From: CAZEWZ01 sp964516765
GTDB taxonomy: Bacteria > Bacteroidota > Bacteroidia > Flavobacteriales > UBA7430
Length of the DNA stretch: 64,000 nucleotides
Direction: 5' to 3'
Assembly: GCA_964516765.1 (NCBI GenBank)
Contig: CAZEWZ010000001.1
Location: 174,372-238,371, forward strand
Numbering within the stretch: position 1 is the first letter of the stretch; each line of letters starts with the position of its first letter. The notes under the pieces were generated by a model, which made no database searches, was not told the DNA's origin, and saw nothing but the letters and a program-made list of their open reading frames with translations. This document shows positions 17,858 through 26,635 of this stretch, piece by piece. A program made the translations under genes and the position numbers.

Positions 17858-18409
17858 ATGTCAAGAATAGGTAAACAACCAATCACAGTCCCTGAAGGAA
17901 CTTCCTTAGATCTGTCTTCATCCAATGAAGTTACGGTGAAAGGAAAGTTAGGTGTACTGTCTCTGCAGGTTACAGAACCAATAACCGTAAGAGTCGAAGA
18001 TTCTATTGTTACACTAGAAAGACCAAATAATCAAAAAGAGTCTAGAGCTAAGCACGGATTGTATCGCTCTCTAATTCAGAATATGATTTTTGGTGTCTCT
18101 TCCGGGTACTCTAAAGAACTTGAACTAGTAGGTGTAGGTTATCGTGCCTCAAATAAAGGTCAACTTTTAGAACTTAGTTTAGGATTCTCTCATAATATTG
18201 TGATAGAAATTTGTCCTGAGGTCAAAGTAGAAACCATTTCAGAAAAAGGGAAAAATCCAATTATAAAGTTGAGTTCCCATGATAAGCAACTTATTGGACT
18301 TGTCGCCGCGAAAATTCGTTCGATGAGAAAACCTGAACCTTATAAAGGAAAAGGAATTAAGTTTGTTGGAGAAGAAATTAGAAGAAAAGCAGGTAAAACT
18401 GCAGGCTAA
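17858..18409 (+). CDS. rplF: 50S ribosomal protein uL6
   Basis: 183 residues, two related alpha/beta domains. uL6 lies near the factor-binding site. It starts MSRIGKQPITVPEG, and the C-terminal MRKPEPYKGKGIKFVGEEI is the family signature. Confidence 0.99.
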   Translation: MSRIGKQPITVPEGTSLDLSSSNEVTVKGKLGVLSLQVTEPITVRVEDSIVTLERPNNQKESRAKHGLYRSLIQNMIFGVSSGYSKELELVGVGYRASNKGQLLELSLGFSHNIVIEICPEVKVETISEKGKNPIIKLSSHDKQLIGLVAAKIRSMRKPEPYKGKGIKFVGEEIRRKAGKTAG

Positions 18410-18419
18410 AATATAAGCT

Positions 18420-18773
18420 ATGGCATTGTCAAAAGAATACAGAAGAAAACGTATCAAGATGCGTGTTCGCAAGAACATTAGTGGTACTTCAACAAATCCT
18501 AGACTTTCAGTCTTTAGAAGTAATAAGTCAATTTACGCTCAGTTAATTGATGATATTGCTAGAAAAACCCTATTATCTGTGGCGTCTTCGGATAAAGATG
18601 TAAAGGTAGATGGGACAAAGACTGAACAAGCTATTAATGTTGGAAAGGCACTTGCTGAAAAGGCAGTTTCTGCTGGAATTACCAAGTGTGTTTTCGATAG
18701 AAATGGATACTTATATCACGGAAGAGTTAAATCTTTGGCCGATGGAGCTAGAGCAGGGGGACTTAAATTCTAA
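18420..18773 (+). CDS. rplR: 50S ribosomal protein uL18
   Basis: 117 residues. uL18 binds 5S rRNA. The basic N-terminus (EYRRKRIKMRVRKNISGT) and the C-terminal FDRNGYLYHGRVKSLADGAR are typical. Begins 11 bp after rplF. Confidence 0.99.
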   Translation: MALSKEYRRKRIKMRVRKNISGTSTNPRLSVFRSNKSIYAQLIDDIARKTLLSVASSDKDVKVDGTKTEQAINVGKALAEKAVSAGITKCVFDRNGYLYHGRVKSLADGARAGGLKF

Positions 18774-18779
18774 TAAATT

Positions 18780-19307
18780 ATGGCTAATAAATACTATAGC
18801 ATAGAAAAAGTAAAGCCTTCAGGCTTAGATCTAAAAGAGCGTTTAGTGGGAATTCAACGTGTAACTAAAGTCACTAAAGGTGGTAGAACATTCAGTTTTT
18901 CTGCAATTATGGTTGTTGGAAATGAAGAAGGTGTCGTAGGGCATGGAATGGGGAAAGCCAAAGAAGTGGTTTCTGCAATAACCAAAGGAACTGAAGATGC
19001 AAAAAAGAACTTGTATAAAATTCCAGTTGTTAATTCGACAATTCCTCATGAGCAAAATGGTAAATTTGGAGGCTCGCGCATATTTATGCGACCCGCTTCA
19101 CATGGTACTGGTGTGATTGCTGGTGGTGCAATGCGTGCTGTCATTGAGTCCGTTGGTATTAAAGATATATTGGCTAAATCAAAAGGCTCATCAAACCCCC
19201 ACAATGTTGTAAAAGCAACTATGGATGCATTATTACAACTTAGAGATGCACGATCAATAGCCGCTCAAAGAGGTGTTTCGATGAGTAAGGTCTTTAATGG
19301 TAAATAA
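18780..19307 (+). CDS. rpsE: 30S ribosomal protein uS5
   Basis: 175 residues. uS5 lies by the mRNA channel and affects accuracy. RVTKVTKGGRTFSFSAIMVV and the GHGMGKAKEVVSAI block are typical; ASHGTGVIAGGAMRAVIES follows. Its stop lies 11 bp before rpmD. Confidence 0.99.
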   Translation: MANKYYSIEKVKPSGLDLKERLVGIQRVTKVTKGGRTFSFSAIMVVGNEEGVVGHGMGKAKEVVSAITKGTEDAKKNLYKIPVVNSTIPHEQNGKFGGSRIFMRPASHGTGVIAGGAMRAVIESVGIKDILAKSKGSSNPHNVVKATMDALLQLRDARSIAAQRGVSMSKVFNGK

Positions 19308-19317
19308 AAGTAGAGAG

Positions 19318-19500
19318 ATGCCGAAAATTAAAATTAAGCAAGTACGAAGTAAAATCGATAGACCGGTGCGTCAGAAGAGAACTCTGGAAGCTTTAGGTTT
19401 AAAGAAGATAAATCAGGTGGTAGAGCACGAGGGTACTCCTCAAATTCTAGGGATGGTAAATGCCATCAAGCATTTGATAGAAGTAGAAGAAGTTAATTAA
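19318..19500 (+). CDS. rpmD: 50S ribosomal protein uL30
   Basis: 60 residues from the ATG at 19318. A start seven codons earlier (19297) would overlap rpsE by 11 bp and add residues foreign to the family, so it is rejected. KIKQVRSKIDRPVRQKRTLE and GMVNAIKHLIEVEEV match uL30. Confidence 0.97.
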   Translation: MPKIKIKQVRSKIDRPVRQKRTLEALGLKKINQVVEHEGTPQILGMVNAIKHLIEVEEVN

Positions 19501-19522
19501 GAACTTTCAAAGGAATCGTAAG

Positions 19523-19972
19523 ATGAATTTAAGTAACTTGAAACCAGCCTTAGGCTCGGTTAGAAATAAAAAGCGTATCGCACGCGGTCAGGGATCCGGT
19601 AAAGGAGGAACTGCGACAAGAGGTCACAATGGACAAAAATCTCGTTCGGGATATTCTCGTAAGGTTGGTTTTGAAGGTGGGCAAATGCCGCTTCAAAGAC
19701 GTGTTCCGAAATTTGGGTTCAAGAATATAAATCGTGTGGAGTATAAAGTGATTAATCTAGATACTATTCAAGCGCTTGTAGACTCACAAAAGATAAAAGA
19801 CGAATTAACATTCGATATTTTATTAGCTAACGGATTGGCAAGGAAGAACGATTTAGTTAAAGTTTTGGGTAGGGGTGCTTTAACGGCAAAGTTAAATATA
19901 ACAATGCACAAGTTCACTGCTGCCTCACAAGCAGCTATTGAAGCTGCTGGTGGTGTCATAACATCTCTATAA
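19523..19972 (+). CDS. rplO: 50S ribosomal protein uL15
   Basis: 149 residues. uL15 is a late assembly protein of the 50S. It has the Gly/Arg-rich N-terminus (RIARGQGSGKGGTATRGHNG) and GFEGGQMPLQRRVPKFGF. Immediately upstream of secY. Confidence 0.99.
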   Translation: MNLSNLKPALGSVRNKKRIARGQGSGKGGTATRGHNGQKSRSGYSRKVGFEGGQMPLQRRVPKFGFKNINRVEYKVINLDTIQALVDSQKIKDELTFDILLANGLARKNDLVKVLGRGALTAKLNITMHKFTAASQAAIEAAGGVITSL

Positions 19973-19982
19973 TCAATATTTT

Positions 19983-21290
19983 ATGAAGAATTTTATAGAC
20001 ACAATAAAGAATATTTGGAAGATTCAAGAACTTAGAGGTCGAATTTTGACTACTTTAGGTTTTCTTCTCATTTATCGTTTAGGGTCATTCGTAGCTCTTC
20101 CTGGTATTGATCCGCAGCAATTGGACGCACTCCAAAATCAAACCTCTGATGGTCTATTGGGGCTTTTAAATATGTTCACTGGCGGCGCATTTTCACAAGC
20201 TTCTATAATGGCTCTAGGAATAATGCCATATATTTCTGCATCAATTGTCATTCAATTAATGACTATGGCTGTTCCTTACCTTCAAAAATTACAGAAAGAC
20301 GGTGAGAGTGGGAGAACTAAGATTAGTCAAATTACAAGATATTTGACTGTTTTAATTACTTCAGTTCAAGCCCCAGGCTACATTGCCAATCTCAAAGCTA
20401 CTTTACCCCCTGAAGCTTTTCTATTGTCCAGTACTTCTTTTTGGTTTTCTAGTGTTATTATTCTAGTTACTGGAACAATGTTTGCTATGTGGTTAGGAGA
20501 AAAAATTACAGATAGCGGAATTGGTAATGGGATTTCATTACTTATTATGGTTGGAATTATTGCCAGTCTACCTCAAGCATTCTTGTTTGAAGTTGGTCGA
20601 GCAAAACCTCTAATCATTTTAGTCGAGATGGTTGTTTTGTTATTGGTTATATTAGCATCTGTTTTACTTGTCCAAGGTGTAAGGCGTATTCCAATTCAAT
20701 ATGCTAAAAGAGGAGCTATTGCTCAAGTAGCAGCAGCACGACAATATTTACCATTAAAAGTTAATGCTGCTGGAGTAATGCCAATTATTTTTGCACAGGC
20801 GATCATGTTTATTCCAATAACATTTGCAGGTCTATCTGATTCTGAGAGTATGCAAACCTTTATTACTAATTTTTCTGATTTCTCAGGATTATGGTATAAT
20901 TTGGTTTTTGCATCGCTTATTATTCTGTTCACTTATTTCTACACCGCCATGACGGTCAATACAAACCAAATGGCTGACGATTTAAAGCGAAATGGCGGTT
21001 TCGTCCCGGGAGTTAAACCAGGTAAAGATACTGCTAGTTTCTTAGATAATATTATGTCCAGAATTGTTTTACCTGGATCTTTCTTTCTTGCTTTTATTGC
21101 AATTCTTCCTGCGTTTGCAATGAATGCCGGAATCAATCAATCTTTCTCTCAATTTTTTGGTGGTACATCTTTATTAATTATGGTTGGTGTTGTATTGGAT
21201 ACATTGCAGCAGATTGAGAGTTATTTGTTAAATCGTCATTATGATGGTTTAATGAAGTCTGGTCGTTTAAGTGGTCGATCAGGAATGTGA
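19983..21290 (+). CDS. secY: Protein translocase channel SecY
   Basis: 435 residues, about ten membrane segments. SecY forms the inner-membrane channel used by SecA (44873-48160 here) for secreted proteins such as the two repeat-family proteins at the window ends. Diagnostic blocks: YRLGSFVALPGIDP, ALGIMPYISASIVIQL, GIGNGISLLIMVGI and RNGGFVPGVKPGK. It is the usual gene after rplO. Its stop lies 8 bp before map. Confidence 0.99.
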   Translation: MKNFIDTIKNIWKIQELRGRILTTLGFLLIYRLGSFVALPGIDPQQLDALQNQTSDGLLGLLNMFTGGAFSQASIMALGIMPYISASIVIQLMTMAVPYLQKLQKDGESGRTKISQITRYLTVLITSVQAPGYIANLKATLPPEAFLLSSTSFWFSSVIILVTGTMFAMWLGEKITDSGIGNGISLLIMVGIIASLPQAFLFEVGRAKPLIILVEMVVLLLVILASVLLVQGVRRIPIQYAKRGAIAQVAAARQYLPLKVNAAGVMPIIFAQAIMFIPITFAGLSDSESMQTFITNFSDFSGLWYNLVFASLIILFTYFYTAMTVNTNQMADDLKRNGGFVPGVKPGKDTASFLDNIMSRIVLPGSFFLAFIAILPAFAMNAGINQSFSQFFGGTSLLIMVGVVLDTLQQIESYLLNRHYDGLMKSGRLSGRSGM

Positions 21291-21298
21291 TTGCAGAG

Positions 21299-22081
21299 AT
21301 GATTTATTATAAAACTGAAGAAGAAATAAATTTAATTAAAGATAGTTCTTTACTTGTTGCAAAAACTCACGCCGAATTGGCGCGTCTCATTAAGCCTGGG
21401 GTTACTACTCTGGATTTAGATAAGTTAGCAGAAGAGTTTATTCGAGATCATGGTGGTGTCCCGGCATTTAAAGGTTACGGCGGATTTCCTAATACTTTGT
21501 GTGTTTCACCCAATGATCAAGTTGTTCACGGAATACCTAATGATAGTCCAATAGAATCAGGGACTATTTTGTCAGTAGATTGTGGTGTTAAAATGAATGG
21601 TTTTTTTGGAGATTCTGCTTTTACTTATGAAGTAGGTGATGTTAATTTCGAATTTCGTAAATTACTAAAAATAACTAGAGAAGCACTATATAAAGGCATT
21701 GATGCTGCTATTTCTGGAAATAGAATCGGAGATATTGCCTATGCGGTTCAGAAACATGCAGAAGATAATGGATACTCTGTTGTTCGAGAGCTTGTTGGAC
21801 ACGGTTTAGGTAAGAACTTACACGAGAGCCCAGAAGTTCCCAACTATGGGAAGCGAGGTAGAGGAGTGAAGTTAAACGAAGGATTAGTTATTGCTATTGA
21901 ACCGATGATTAATATGGGGAAAAAAGATATTGTACAATTGAGTGACGGATGGACTATTCATACCCTAGATAAGAAACCTTCAGCACATTTTGAACATACA
22001 ATCGTTGTTCGAAAAGGTAAAGCAGATATATTGTCGTCATTCGACTTTATTGACGAAGTTTTAAATAACAATAATAATTAG
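21299..22081 (+). CDS. map: Methionine aminopeptidase, type I
   Basis: 260 residues from the ATG at 21299; a GTG at 21287 overlapping secY would add four residues and is less likely. The enzyme removes N-terminal Met from nascent proteins. Metal ligands are visible: two Asp in SVDCGVKMNGFFGDSAF, His in GHGLGKNLHESPEVPNYG, Glu in IAIEPMI and Glu in HFEHTIVV. Placement between secY and infA is classical. Confidence 0.97.
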   Translation: MIYYKTEEEINLIKDSSLLVAKTHAELARLIKPGVTTLDLDKLAEEFIRDHGGVPAFKGYGGFPNTLCVSPNDQVVHGIPNDSPIESGTILSVDCGVKMNGFFGDSAFTYEVGDVNFEFRKLLKITREALYKGIDAAISGNRIGDIAYAVQKHAEDNGYSVVRELVGHGLGKNLHESPEVPNYGKRGRGVKLNEGLVIAIEPMINMGKKDIVQLSDGWTIHTLDKKPSAHFEHTIVVRKGKADILSSFDFIDEVLNNNNN

Positions 22082-22084
22082 TGT

Positions 22085-22300
22085 ATGGCTAAACAAGAAT
22101 CAATTGAGCAAGACGGAGTGATTACAGAATCACTTTCAAATGCAATGTTTCGAGTAGAACTGGAGAATGGACATATTTTAACAGCTCATATCTCCGGCAA
22201 GATGCGCATGCACTACATTAAACTGTTACCAGGAGATAAAGTAAAATTAGCTATGTCACCTTATGATTTAACAAAAGGAAGAATTACTTACAGATACTAA
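22085..22300 (+). CDS. infA: Translation initiation factor IF-1
   Basis: 71 residues, one OB-fold. IF-1 blocks the A site during initiation. KQESIEQDGVITESLSNAMF and the closing YDLTKGRITYRY are diagnostic. It starts 3 bp after map. Confidence 0.99.
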   Translation: MAKQESIEQDGVITESLSNAMFRVELENGHILTAHISGKMRMHYIKLLPGDKVKLAMSPYDLTKGRITYRY

Positions 22301-22312
22301 AATAAGTTAAAG

Positions 22313-22429
22313 ATGAAAGTAAGAGCATCAATTAAGAAGAGAAGTGTGGACTGCCAGATTGTTCGCAGGAAAGGGCGTCTTTATGTGATTAACAAAAAGA
22401 ATCCAAAATTTAAACAAAGACAAGGTTAG
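22313..22429 (+). CDS. rpmJ: 50S ribosomal protein bL36
   Basis: 38 residues. The product starts MKVRASIKKRSVDC and ends NPKFKQRQG, as in bL36. Only one Cys (residue 14) remains of the usual CxxC...C...H zinc site, so this is the zinc-independent form. It lies between infA and rpsM as expected. Confidence 0.98.
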   Translation: MKVRASIKKRSVDCQIVRRKGRLYVINKKNPKFKQRQG

Positions 22430-22450
22430 ACCTGGTCTAAAATACATTCT

Positions 22451-22825
22451 ATGGCAAGAATTGCAGGGGTAGATTTACCTACAAACAAAAGAGGAGAAAT
22501 CGGTTTAACTTACATTTTCGGTGTGGGTAAAACGCGATCACAGGAAATCCTTATTAAGGCCGGTGTTGATCTAAACACTAAGGTTAAGGATTGGAATGAT
22601 GAAGAATTAAATAAAATTCGAACCATCATGTCAGACTACACGATCGAAGGAGAACTGCGATCTGAAGTTCAATTAAATATCAAGAGATTGATGGATATTG
22701 GATGCAACAGAGGTCAGCGTCATCGTTCAGGATTACCGTTAAGAGGTCAGAGGACCAAAAACAATTCCAGAACTAGAAAAGGTAGAAGAAAAACTGTTGC
22801 GAATAAGAAAAAAGCAACTAAATAG
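22451..22825 (+). CDS. rpsM: 30S ribosomal protein uS13
   Basis: 124 residues. uS13 bridges to the 50S and contacts P-site tRNA. ARIAGVDLPTNKRGEIGLTY at the start and the RGQRHRSGLPLRGQRTKNNS tail block are conserved. 25 bp before is rpmJ; 9 bp after is rpsK. Confidence 0.99.
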   Translation: MARIAGVDLPTNKRGEIGLTYIFGVGKTRSQEILIKAGVDLNTKVKDWNDEELNKIRTIMSDYTIEGELRSEVQLNIKRLMDIGCNRGQRHRSGLPLRGQRTKNNSRTRKGRRKTVANKKKATK

Positions 22826-22834
22826 TAGGTAGCT

Positions 22835-23215
22835 ATGGCTAAGACAAACAAAAAAAGAAAAGTAAAGGTAGAGTCTGTAGGACAGGCCCACATCCACGCT
22901 TCTTTCAACAACATTATTATCTCGTTGACCAACAATGCAGGACAAGTTATATCTTGGTCCTCTGCTGGTAAACAAGGTTTTAGAGGTTCTAAAAAGAATA
23001 CTCCGTATGCTGCTCAAACAGCAGCTGAAGATTGTGCGAAAGTCGCTCATGAAGCTGGTTTGAGAAAGGTTAAGGTATATGTTAAAGGTCCAGGTAATGG
23101 TCGCGAATCGGCTATCCGAACTTTACATAACAATGGGATTCAAGTGTCTGAAATTATAGATGTGACTCCTCAACCCCACAACGGTTGTCGACCTCCCAAA
23201 CGCAGGAGAGTTTAA
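22835..23215 (+). CDS. rpsK: 30S ribosomal protein uS11
   Basis: 126 residues. uS11 forms the 30S platform. HIHASFNNIIISLT and the C-terminal PHNGCRPPKRRRV are present; the Asn in that tail is the residue modified to isoaspartate in E. coli. Confidence 0.99.
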   Translation: MAKTNKKRKVKVESVGQAHIHASFNNIIISLTNNAGQVISWSSAGKQGFRGSKKNTPYAAQTAAEDCAKVAHEAGLRKVKVYVKGPGNGRESAIRTLHNNGIQVSEIIDVTPQPHNGCRPPKRRRV

Positions 23216-23235
23216 TTTATTTTAAAATCTAAGAA

Positions 23236-23841
23236 ATGGCAAGATATACAGGTCCAAAAACCAAAATCGCACGTAGATTCGGTGAAGCAATCTTCGGAGC
23301 GGACAAAACTTTAGAAAAAAAGAATTACGCTCCCGGGCAACATGGAAATTCTAGAAGGAGATCCAAAAAGTCCGAATATGCAGTTCAACTTCTGGAGAAG
23401 CAAAAAGCAAAGTATACCTACGGAATACTTGAAAAGCAGTTTCGTAATTTGTACAAAAATGCTTCCTCCAAGCAAGGAGTAACTGGTGAAATTCTTTTGC
23501 AATTATGCGAAAGGAGATTAGATAATACGGTCTACAGAATGGGTATTTCCCCAACTCGAAGTGGTGCAAGGCAGCTTGTTTCTCATCGACATATTACTGT
23601 AAATGGCGGGATTGTTAATATCCCATCCTATTCAATGCGTCCAGGAGATGTAATTGAAGTTCGTGAAAAATCAAAAGCACTCGAGGCCATTACTGATTCT
23701 GTAAGATCCAGTAGTAGCTCATATGAGTGGTTAGAGTTCAGTTCAGATTCATTAAGAGGAACTTTTGTTGCTGTTCCTGAACGTGCTCAGATTCCAGAAA
23801 ATATTAAGGAGCAGTTGATAGTTGAATTGTATTCCAAGTAA
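23236..23841 (+). CDS. rpsD: 30S ribosomal protein uS4
   Basis: 201 residues. uS4 nucleates 30S assembly and lies at the mRNA entry. It starts MARYTGPKTKIARRFGEAI with no zinc-binding Cys cluster. The S4 RNA-binding domain is seen as RRLDNTVYRMGISPTRSGAR. Followed by rpoA after 26 bp. Confidence 0.99.
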   Translation: MARYTGPKTKIARRFGEAIFGADKTLEKKNYAPGQHGNSRRRSKKSEYAVQLLEKQKAKYTYGILEKQFRNLYKNASSKQGVTGEILLQLCERRLDNTVYRMGISPTRSGARQLVSHRHITVNGGIVNIPSYSMRPGDVIEVREKSKALEAITDSVRSSSSSYEWLEFSSDSLRGTFVAVPERAQIPENIKEQLIVELYSK

Positions 23842-23867
23842 TAATTAATGACACTAAATTTTATCAC

Positions 23868-24860
23868 ATGGCAATATTAAATTTCCAAAAGCCCGACAAA
23901 GTATTAATGGTCAATTCAAGTGACAATTTTGGTCAATTTGAATTTCGTCCTCTTGAACCTGGCTATGGTTTAACAATCGGAAATGGCTTACGTAGAGTTC
24001 TGCTTTCTTCACTTGAAGGATTTGCAATATCTTCGGTTCGCATTCACGGCGTTGAACACGAGTTTTCTACAATCGAAGGAGTTGTAGAAGATGTTACAGA
24101 AATTATATTAAATCTAAAACAAGTTCGATTTAAGAAACAAGTCGAAGATGTAGAGAACGAAACGATTCAAGTCTCTGTTTCCAAGCAAAAGCAACTATTA
24201 GCTGGAGATATTGGAAAATTTATTTCCGGTTTTCAGGTCCTAAATCCTGATTTGGTTATTTGTAATATGGATTCCAATGTTGAGCTAAATATGGTTTTAA
24301 CAGTTATCAAAGGACGAGGTTTTGTTACATCAGAAGAGCAATCCATTGAAGATATGCCCCTAGGAACAATTGCTACAGACTCAATTTTTACTCCGATTAA
24401 AAATGTGAAGTACGAGATTGAAAATTTCCGTGTGGAGCAAAAAACTGATTATGAGAAGCTTATTTTTGAAGTTCATACTGATGGTTCAATTGAGCCTAAA
24501 GACGCTCTAACGGAAGCGTCTAAAATATTGATTCACCACTTTATGTTGTTCTCTGACGATCGAATATCACTCGAGGATACTGAGGCTTCTTCAGAAGATC
24601 AATACGATGAGGAATCTCTAAAAATGAGACAACTTCTTCACTCTAAATTAACCGAAATGGATCTTTCAGTAAGAGCTTTGAATTGTTTAAAAGCTGCCGA
24701 AGTAGATACTCTAGGCGATCTAGTTACTTTTAACAAAAGTGATTTGATGAAGTTTAGAAACTTTGGGAAAAAATCATTAACTGAATTAGATGAATTAGTT
24801 GCTGTGAAGGGTCTCTCTTTTGGGATGGATACTTCCAAATACAAATTAGATAAGGAATAG
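23868..24860 (+). CDS. rpoA: RNA polymerase alpha subunit
   Basis: 330 residues. The N-terminal domain (1 to about 230) drives polymerase assembly, with FEFRPLEPGYGLTIGNGLRR the key signature. The C-terminal domain (about 255-320) binds UP elements and activators; LSVRALNCLKAAEVDTLGDL is its helix-hairpin-helix. The linker is acidic (TEASSEDQYDEE). Between rpsD and rplQ as in most bacteria. Confidence 0.99.
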   Translation: MAILNFQKPDKVLMVNSSDNFGQFEFRPLEPGYGLTIGNGLRRVLLSSLEGFAISSVRIHGVEHEFSTIEGVVEDVTEIILNLKQVRFKKQVEDVENETIQVSVSKQKQLLAGDIGKFISGFQVLNPDLVICNMDSNVELNMVLTVIKGRGFVTSEEQSIEDMPLGTIATDSIFTPIKNVKYEIENFRVEQKTDYEKLIFEVHTDGSIEPKDALTEASKILIHHFMLFSDDRISLEDTEASSEDQYDEESLKMRQLLHSKLTEMDLSVRALNCLKAAEVDTLGDLVTFNKSDLMKFRNFGKKSLTELDELVAVKGLSFGMDTSKYKLDKE

Positions 24861-24864
24861 GGTC

Positions 24865-25443
24865 ATGAGACACGGAAAAAAATTCAATCATTTAGGTAGG
24901 AAAACTGCCCACAGAAAATCGATGCTGTCTAACATGGCGTGCTCGTTGATTGAGTACAAAAGGATAAATACCACAGTAGCCAAGGCTAAAGCATTAAAAC
25001 AATATGTGGAGCCCTTAATTACTAAAGCTAAAACAGATTCTACGCATTCACGAAGAATCGTATTTAGCCATCTTAGGCAGAAAGAAACAATCAAAGAGCT
25101 TTTTGGAACTGTTTCTTCCAAGGTGGGAGAGCGTCCAGGAGGATATACAAGAATCATCAAGACGGGGAATCGTATGGGTGATAATGCTGAAATGTGTATG
25201 ATTGAATTGGTTGATTTCAATGATGTATACACAAATGGTAAAGAAGTGAAGAAAACAAAGACGCGAAGAAGAAAGAAGAACACTACAAAAACAGATGGAG
25301 TAGTTTCTGTTGATGCTAATTCTTCTATAGAAGAAGCAGATGTTATTGAAGAGATTGATTCAATCGATGTTGGGTCAACTAAAATATCTGAAGCTAGTGA
25401 GGGAAATTCTGGAGATTCAACTGAAGAAAATAAAAAAGCATAA
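24865..25443 (+). CDS. rplQ: 50S ribosomal protein bL17 with acidic C-terminal tail
   Basis: 192 residues, longer than the ~120-residue core. The first ~115 residues are the family domain (MRHGKKFNHLGRKTAHRKSM; CSLIEYKRINTTVAKAKALK). A basic linker (KKTKTRRRKKNTTK) leads into a Glu/Asp/Ser-rich tail of about 60 residues. Extended bL17 proteins are usual in Bacteroidota, as I recall; the tail's role is unknown. Last gene of the cluster, 27 bp before a terminator-like hairpin. Confidence 0.97.
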   Translation: MRHGKKFNHLGRKTAHRKSMLSNMACSLIEYKRINTTVAKAKALKQYVEPLITKAKTDSTHSRRIVFSHLRQKETIKELFGTVSSKVGERPGGYTRIIKTGNRMGDNAEMCMIELVDFNDVYTNGKEVKKTKTRRRKKNTTKTDGVVSVDANSSIEEADVIEEIDSIDVGSTKISEASEGNSGDSTEENKKA

Positions 25444-25470
25444 GAGTCCTTAAATATTTAATGATTAATT

Positions 25471-25505
25471 AAAAAGGATATGGCTCGAGCTTTATCCTTT
25501 TTTTT
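25471..25505 (+). terminator. Intrinsic terminator or attenuator between rplQ and carA
   Basis: AAAAAGGATA pairs with TATCCTTTTT around an inner GCTCGAGC palindrome, followed by an unbroken T-run. It closes the ribosomal cluster. It ends 14 bp before the carA ATG, leaving no room downstream for a promoter, so carA transcription must cross it or start inside rplQ. This makes attenuation plausible. Confidence 0.8.
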
Positions 25506-25519
25506 GATTAAAAGTAACC

Positions 25520-26632
25520 ATGAAATATCGAGAAAAACAAAAAGCAATATTAGTTCTAGAGGATGGTGCCATTTTTCATGGACATGCTGCAGGTTTCATT
25601 GGGACAGCAACGGGAGAGGTATGTTTCAATACAGGTATGACGGGATATCAAGAAATATTCACAGACCCGTCTTATGTTGGGCAAATTATGCTAACTACCA
25701 ACGCTCACATAGGGAATTATGGAGTTCACCAGGAAGAAATAGAATCATCCAGTATTAAAATATCTGGATTGATTTGTAAGGATTTTAATCATCATAATTC
25801 ACGTCCAGCCTCCAACTCATCCTTACAAGATTATTTTGAAAAAGAAAAATTAGTAGCTATATGTGATGTTGATACTAGAGCCCTTGTTCGTTATATTAGA
25901 GATAAGGGTGCAATGAATGCTATTATATCTTCTGTACACACAGATATTGATCTTTTGAAAATAGAGTTATCTAAGGTTCCTAGTATGGAAGGATTAGAGC
26001 TTTCTTCTTTAGTGTCGACAAAGACTCCATATTTATATGGTGACTCAGACTCTAGCTATAAAGTTGCAGTACTTGACTTAGGCGTCAAGACAAATATATT
26101 ACGCTGTTTAGCCCAAAGAGATTGTTCTCTCAAAGTTTTTCCAATGCACACATCTTTAGAAGAGATGCTTTTATGGAAGCCAGACGGGTTTTTCTTATCT
26201 AATGGTCCGGGTGATCCCAGTGCAATGCCAGAAATAGTATCTGAAGTGAGTAAAATTATAGATCATAATATTCCCGTATTTGGTATTTGTCTTGGTCACC
26301 AAATGATTGGTCTTTCCGCAGGTCTAAGGACATTTAAAATGCACAATGGTCACCGAGGAATTAATCACCCAGTGATTAATTTGGAAACGGGGAAAGGAGA
26401 AATAACTTCTCAAAATCATGGTTTTTCCATTACTATGGATAGTTTATATGATAGTGAAAAAGTTTTGCTGACTCACAAAAATTTAAACGATAATTCCGTG
26501 GAAGGAATTCGTTTAAAAGATCGTTCTTGCTTTTCTGTTCAATACCACCCAGAATCTTCTCCTGGACCTCACGATTCAAGATACTTATTTGATCAATTTT
26601 TAAACCTAATCAAGGCACATAAAAATAAATAA
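25520..26632 (+). CDS. carA: Carbamoyl-phosphate synthase small (glutaminase) subunit
   Basis: 370 residues. CarA hydrolyses glutamine and passes ammonia to CarB for carbamoyl phosphate, used in arginine and pyrimidine synthesis. N-terminal domain 1 to about 150 (LEDGAIFHGHAAG; TGMTGYQEIFTDPSY), then a class I glutamine amidotransferase domain with nucleophile Cys257 (GICLGHQ) and His343/Glu345 (QYHPESSPG). carB is not in this window. Start ATG at 25520. It leads eno by 3 bp. Confidence 0.98.
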   Translation: MKYREKQKAILVLEDGAIFHGHAAGFIGTATGEVCFNTGMTGYQEIFTDPSYVGQIMLTTNAHIGNYGVHQEEIESSSIKISGLICKDFNHHNSRPASNSSLQDYFEKEKLVAICDVDTRALVRYIRDKGAMNAIISSVHTDIDLLKIELSKVPSMEGLELSSLVSTKTPYLYGDSDSSYKVAVLDLGVKTNILRCLAQRDCSLKVFPMHTSLEEMLLWKPDGFFLSNGPGDPSAMPEIVSEVSKIIDHNIPVFGICLGHQMIGLSAGLRTFKMHNGHRGINHPVINLETGKGEITSQNHGFSITMDSLYDSEKVLLTHKNLNDNSVEGIRLKDRSCFSVQYHPESSPGPHDSRYLFDQFLNLIKAHKNK

Positions 26633-26635
26633 TTC

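Noticed and set aside
21287..21298. GTG start of map inside the secY stop region
   Set aside because: The ATG 12 bp later fits the family N-terminus and avoids overlap.
22313..22429. bL36 as a broken gene because most zinc ligands are missing
   Set aside because: Zinc-free bL36 is a normal variant, and the frame and ends are intact.
25480..25758. 92-codon plus-strand frame overlapping carA
   Set aside because: It begins inside the terminator hairpin and runs out of frame through the carA start; the carA frame is clearly the coding one.
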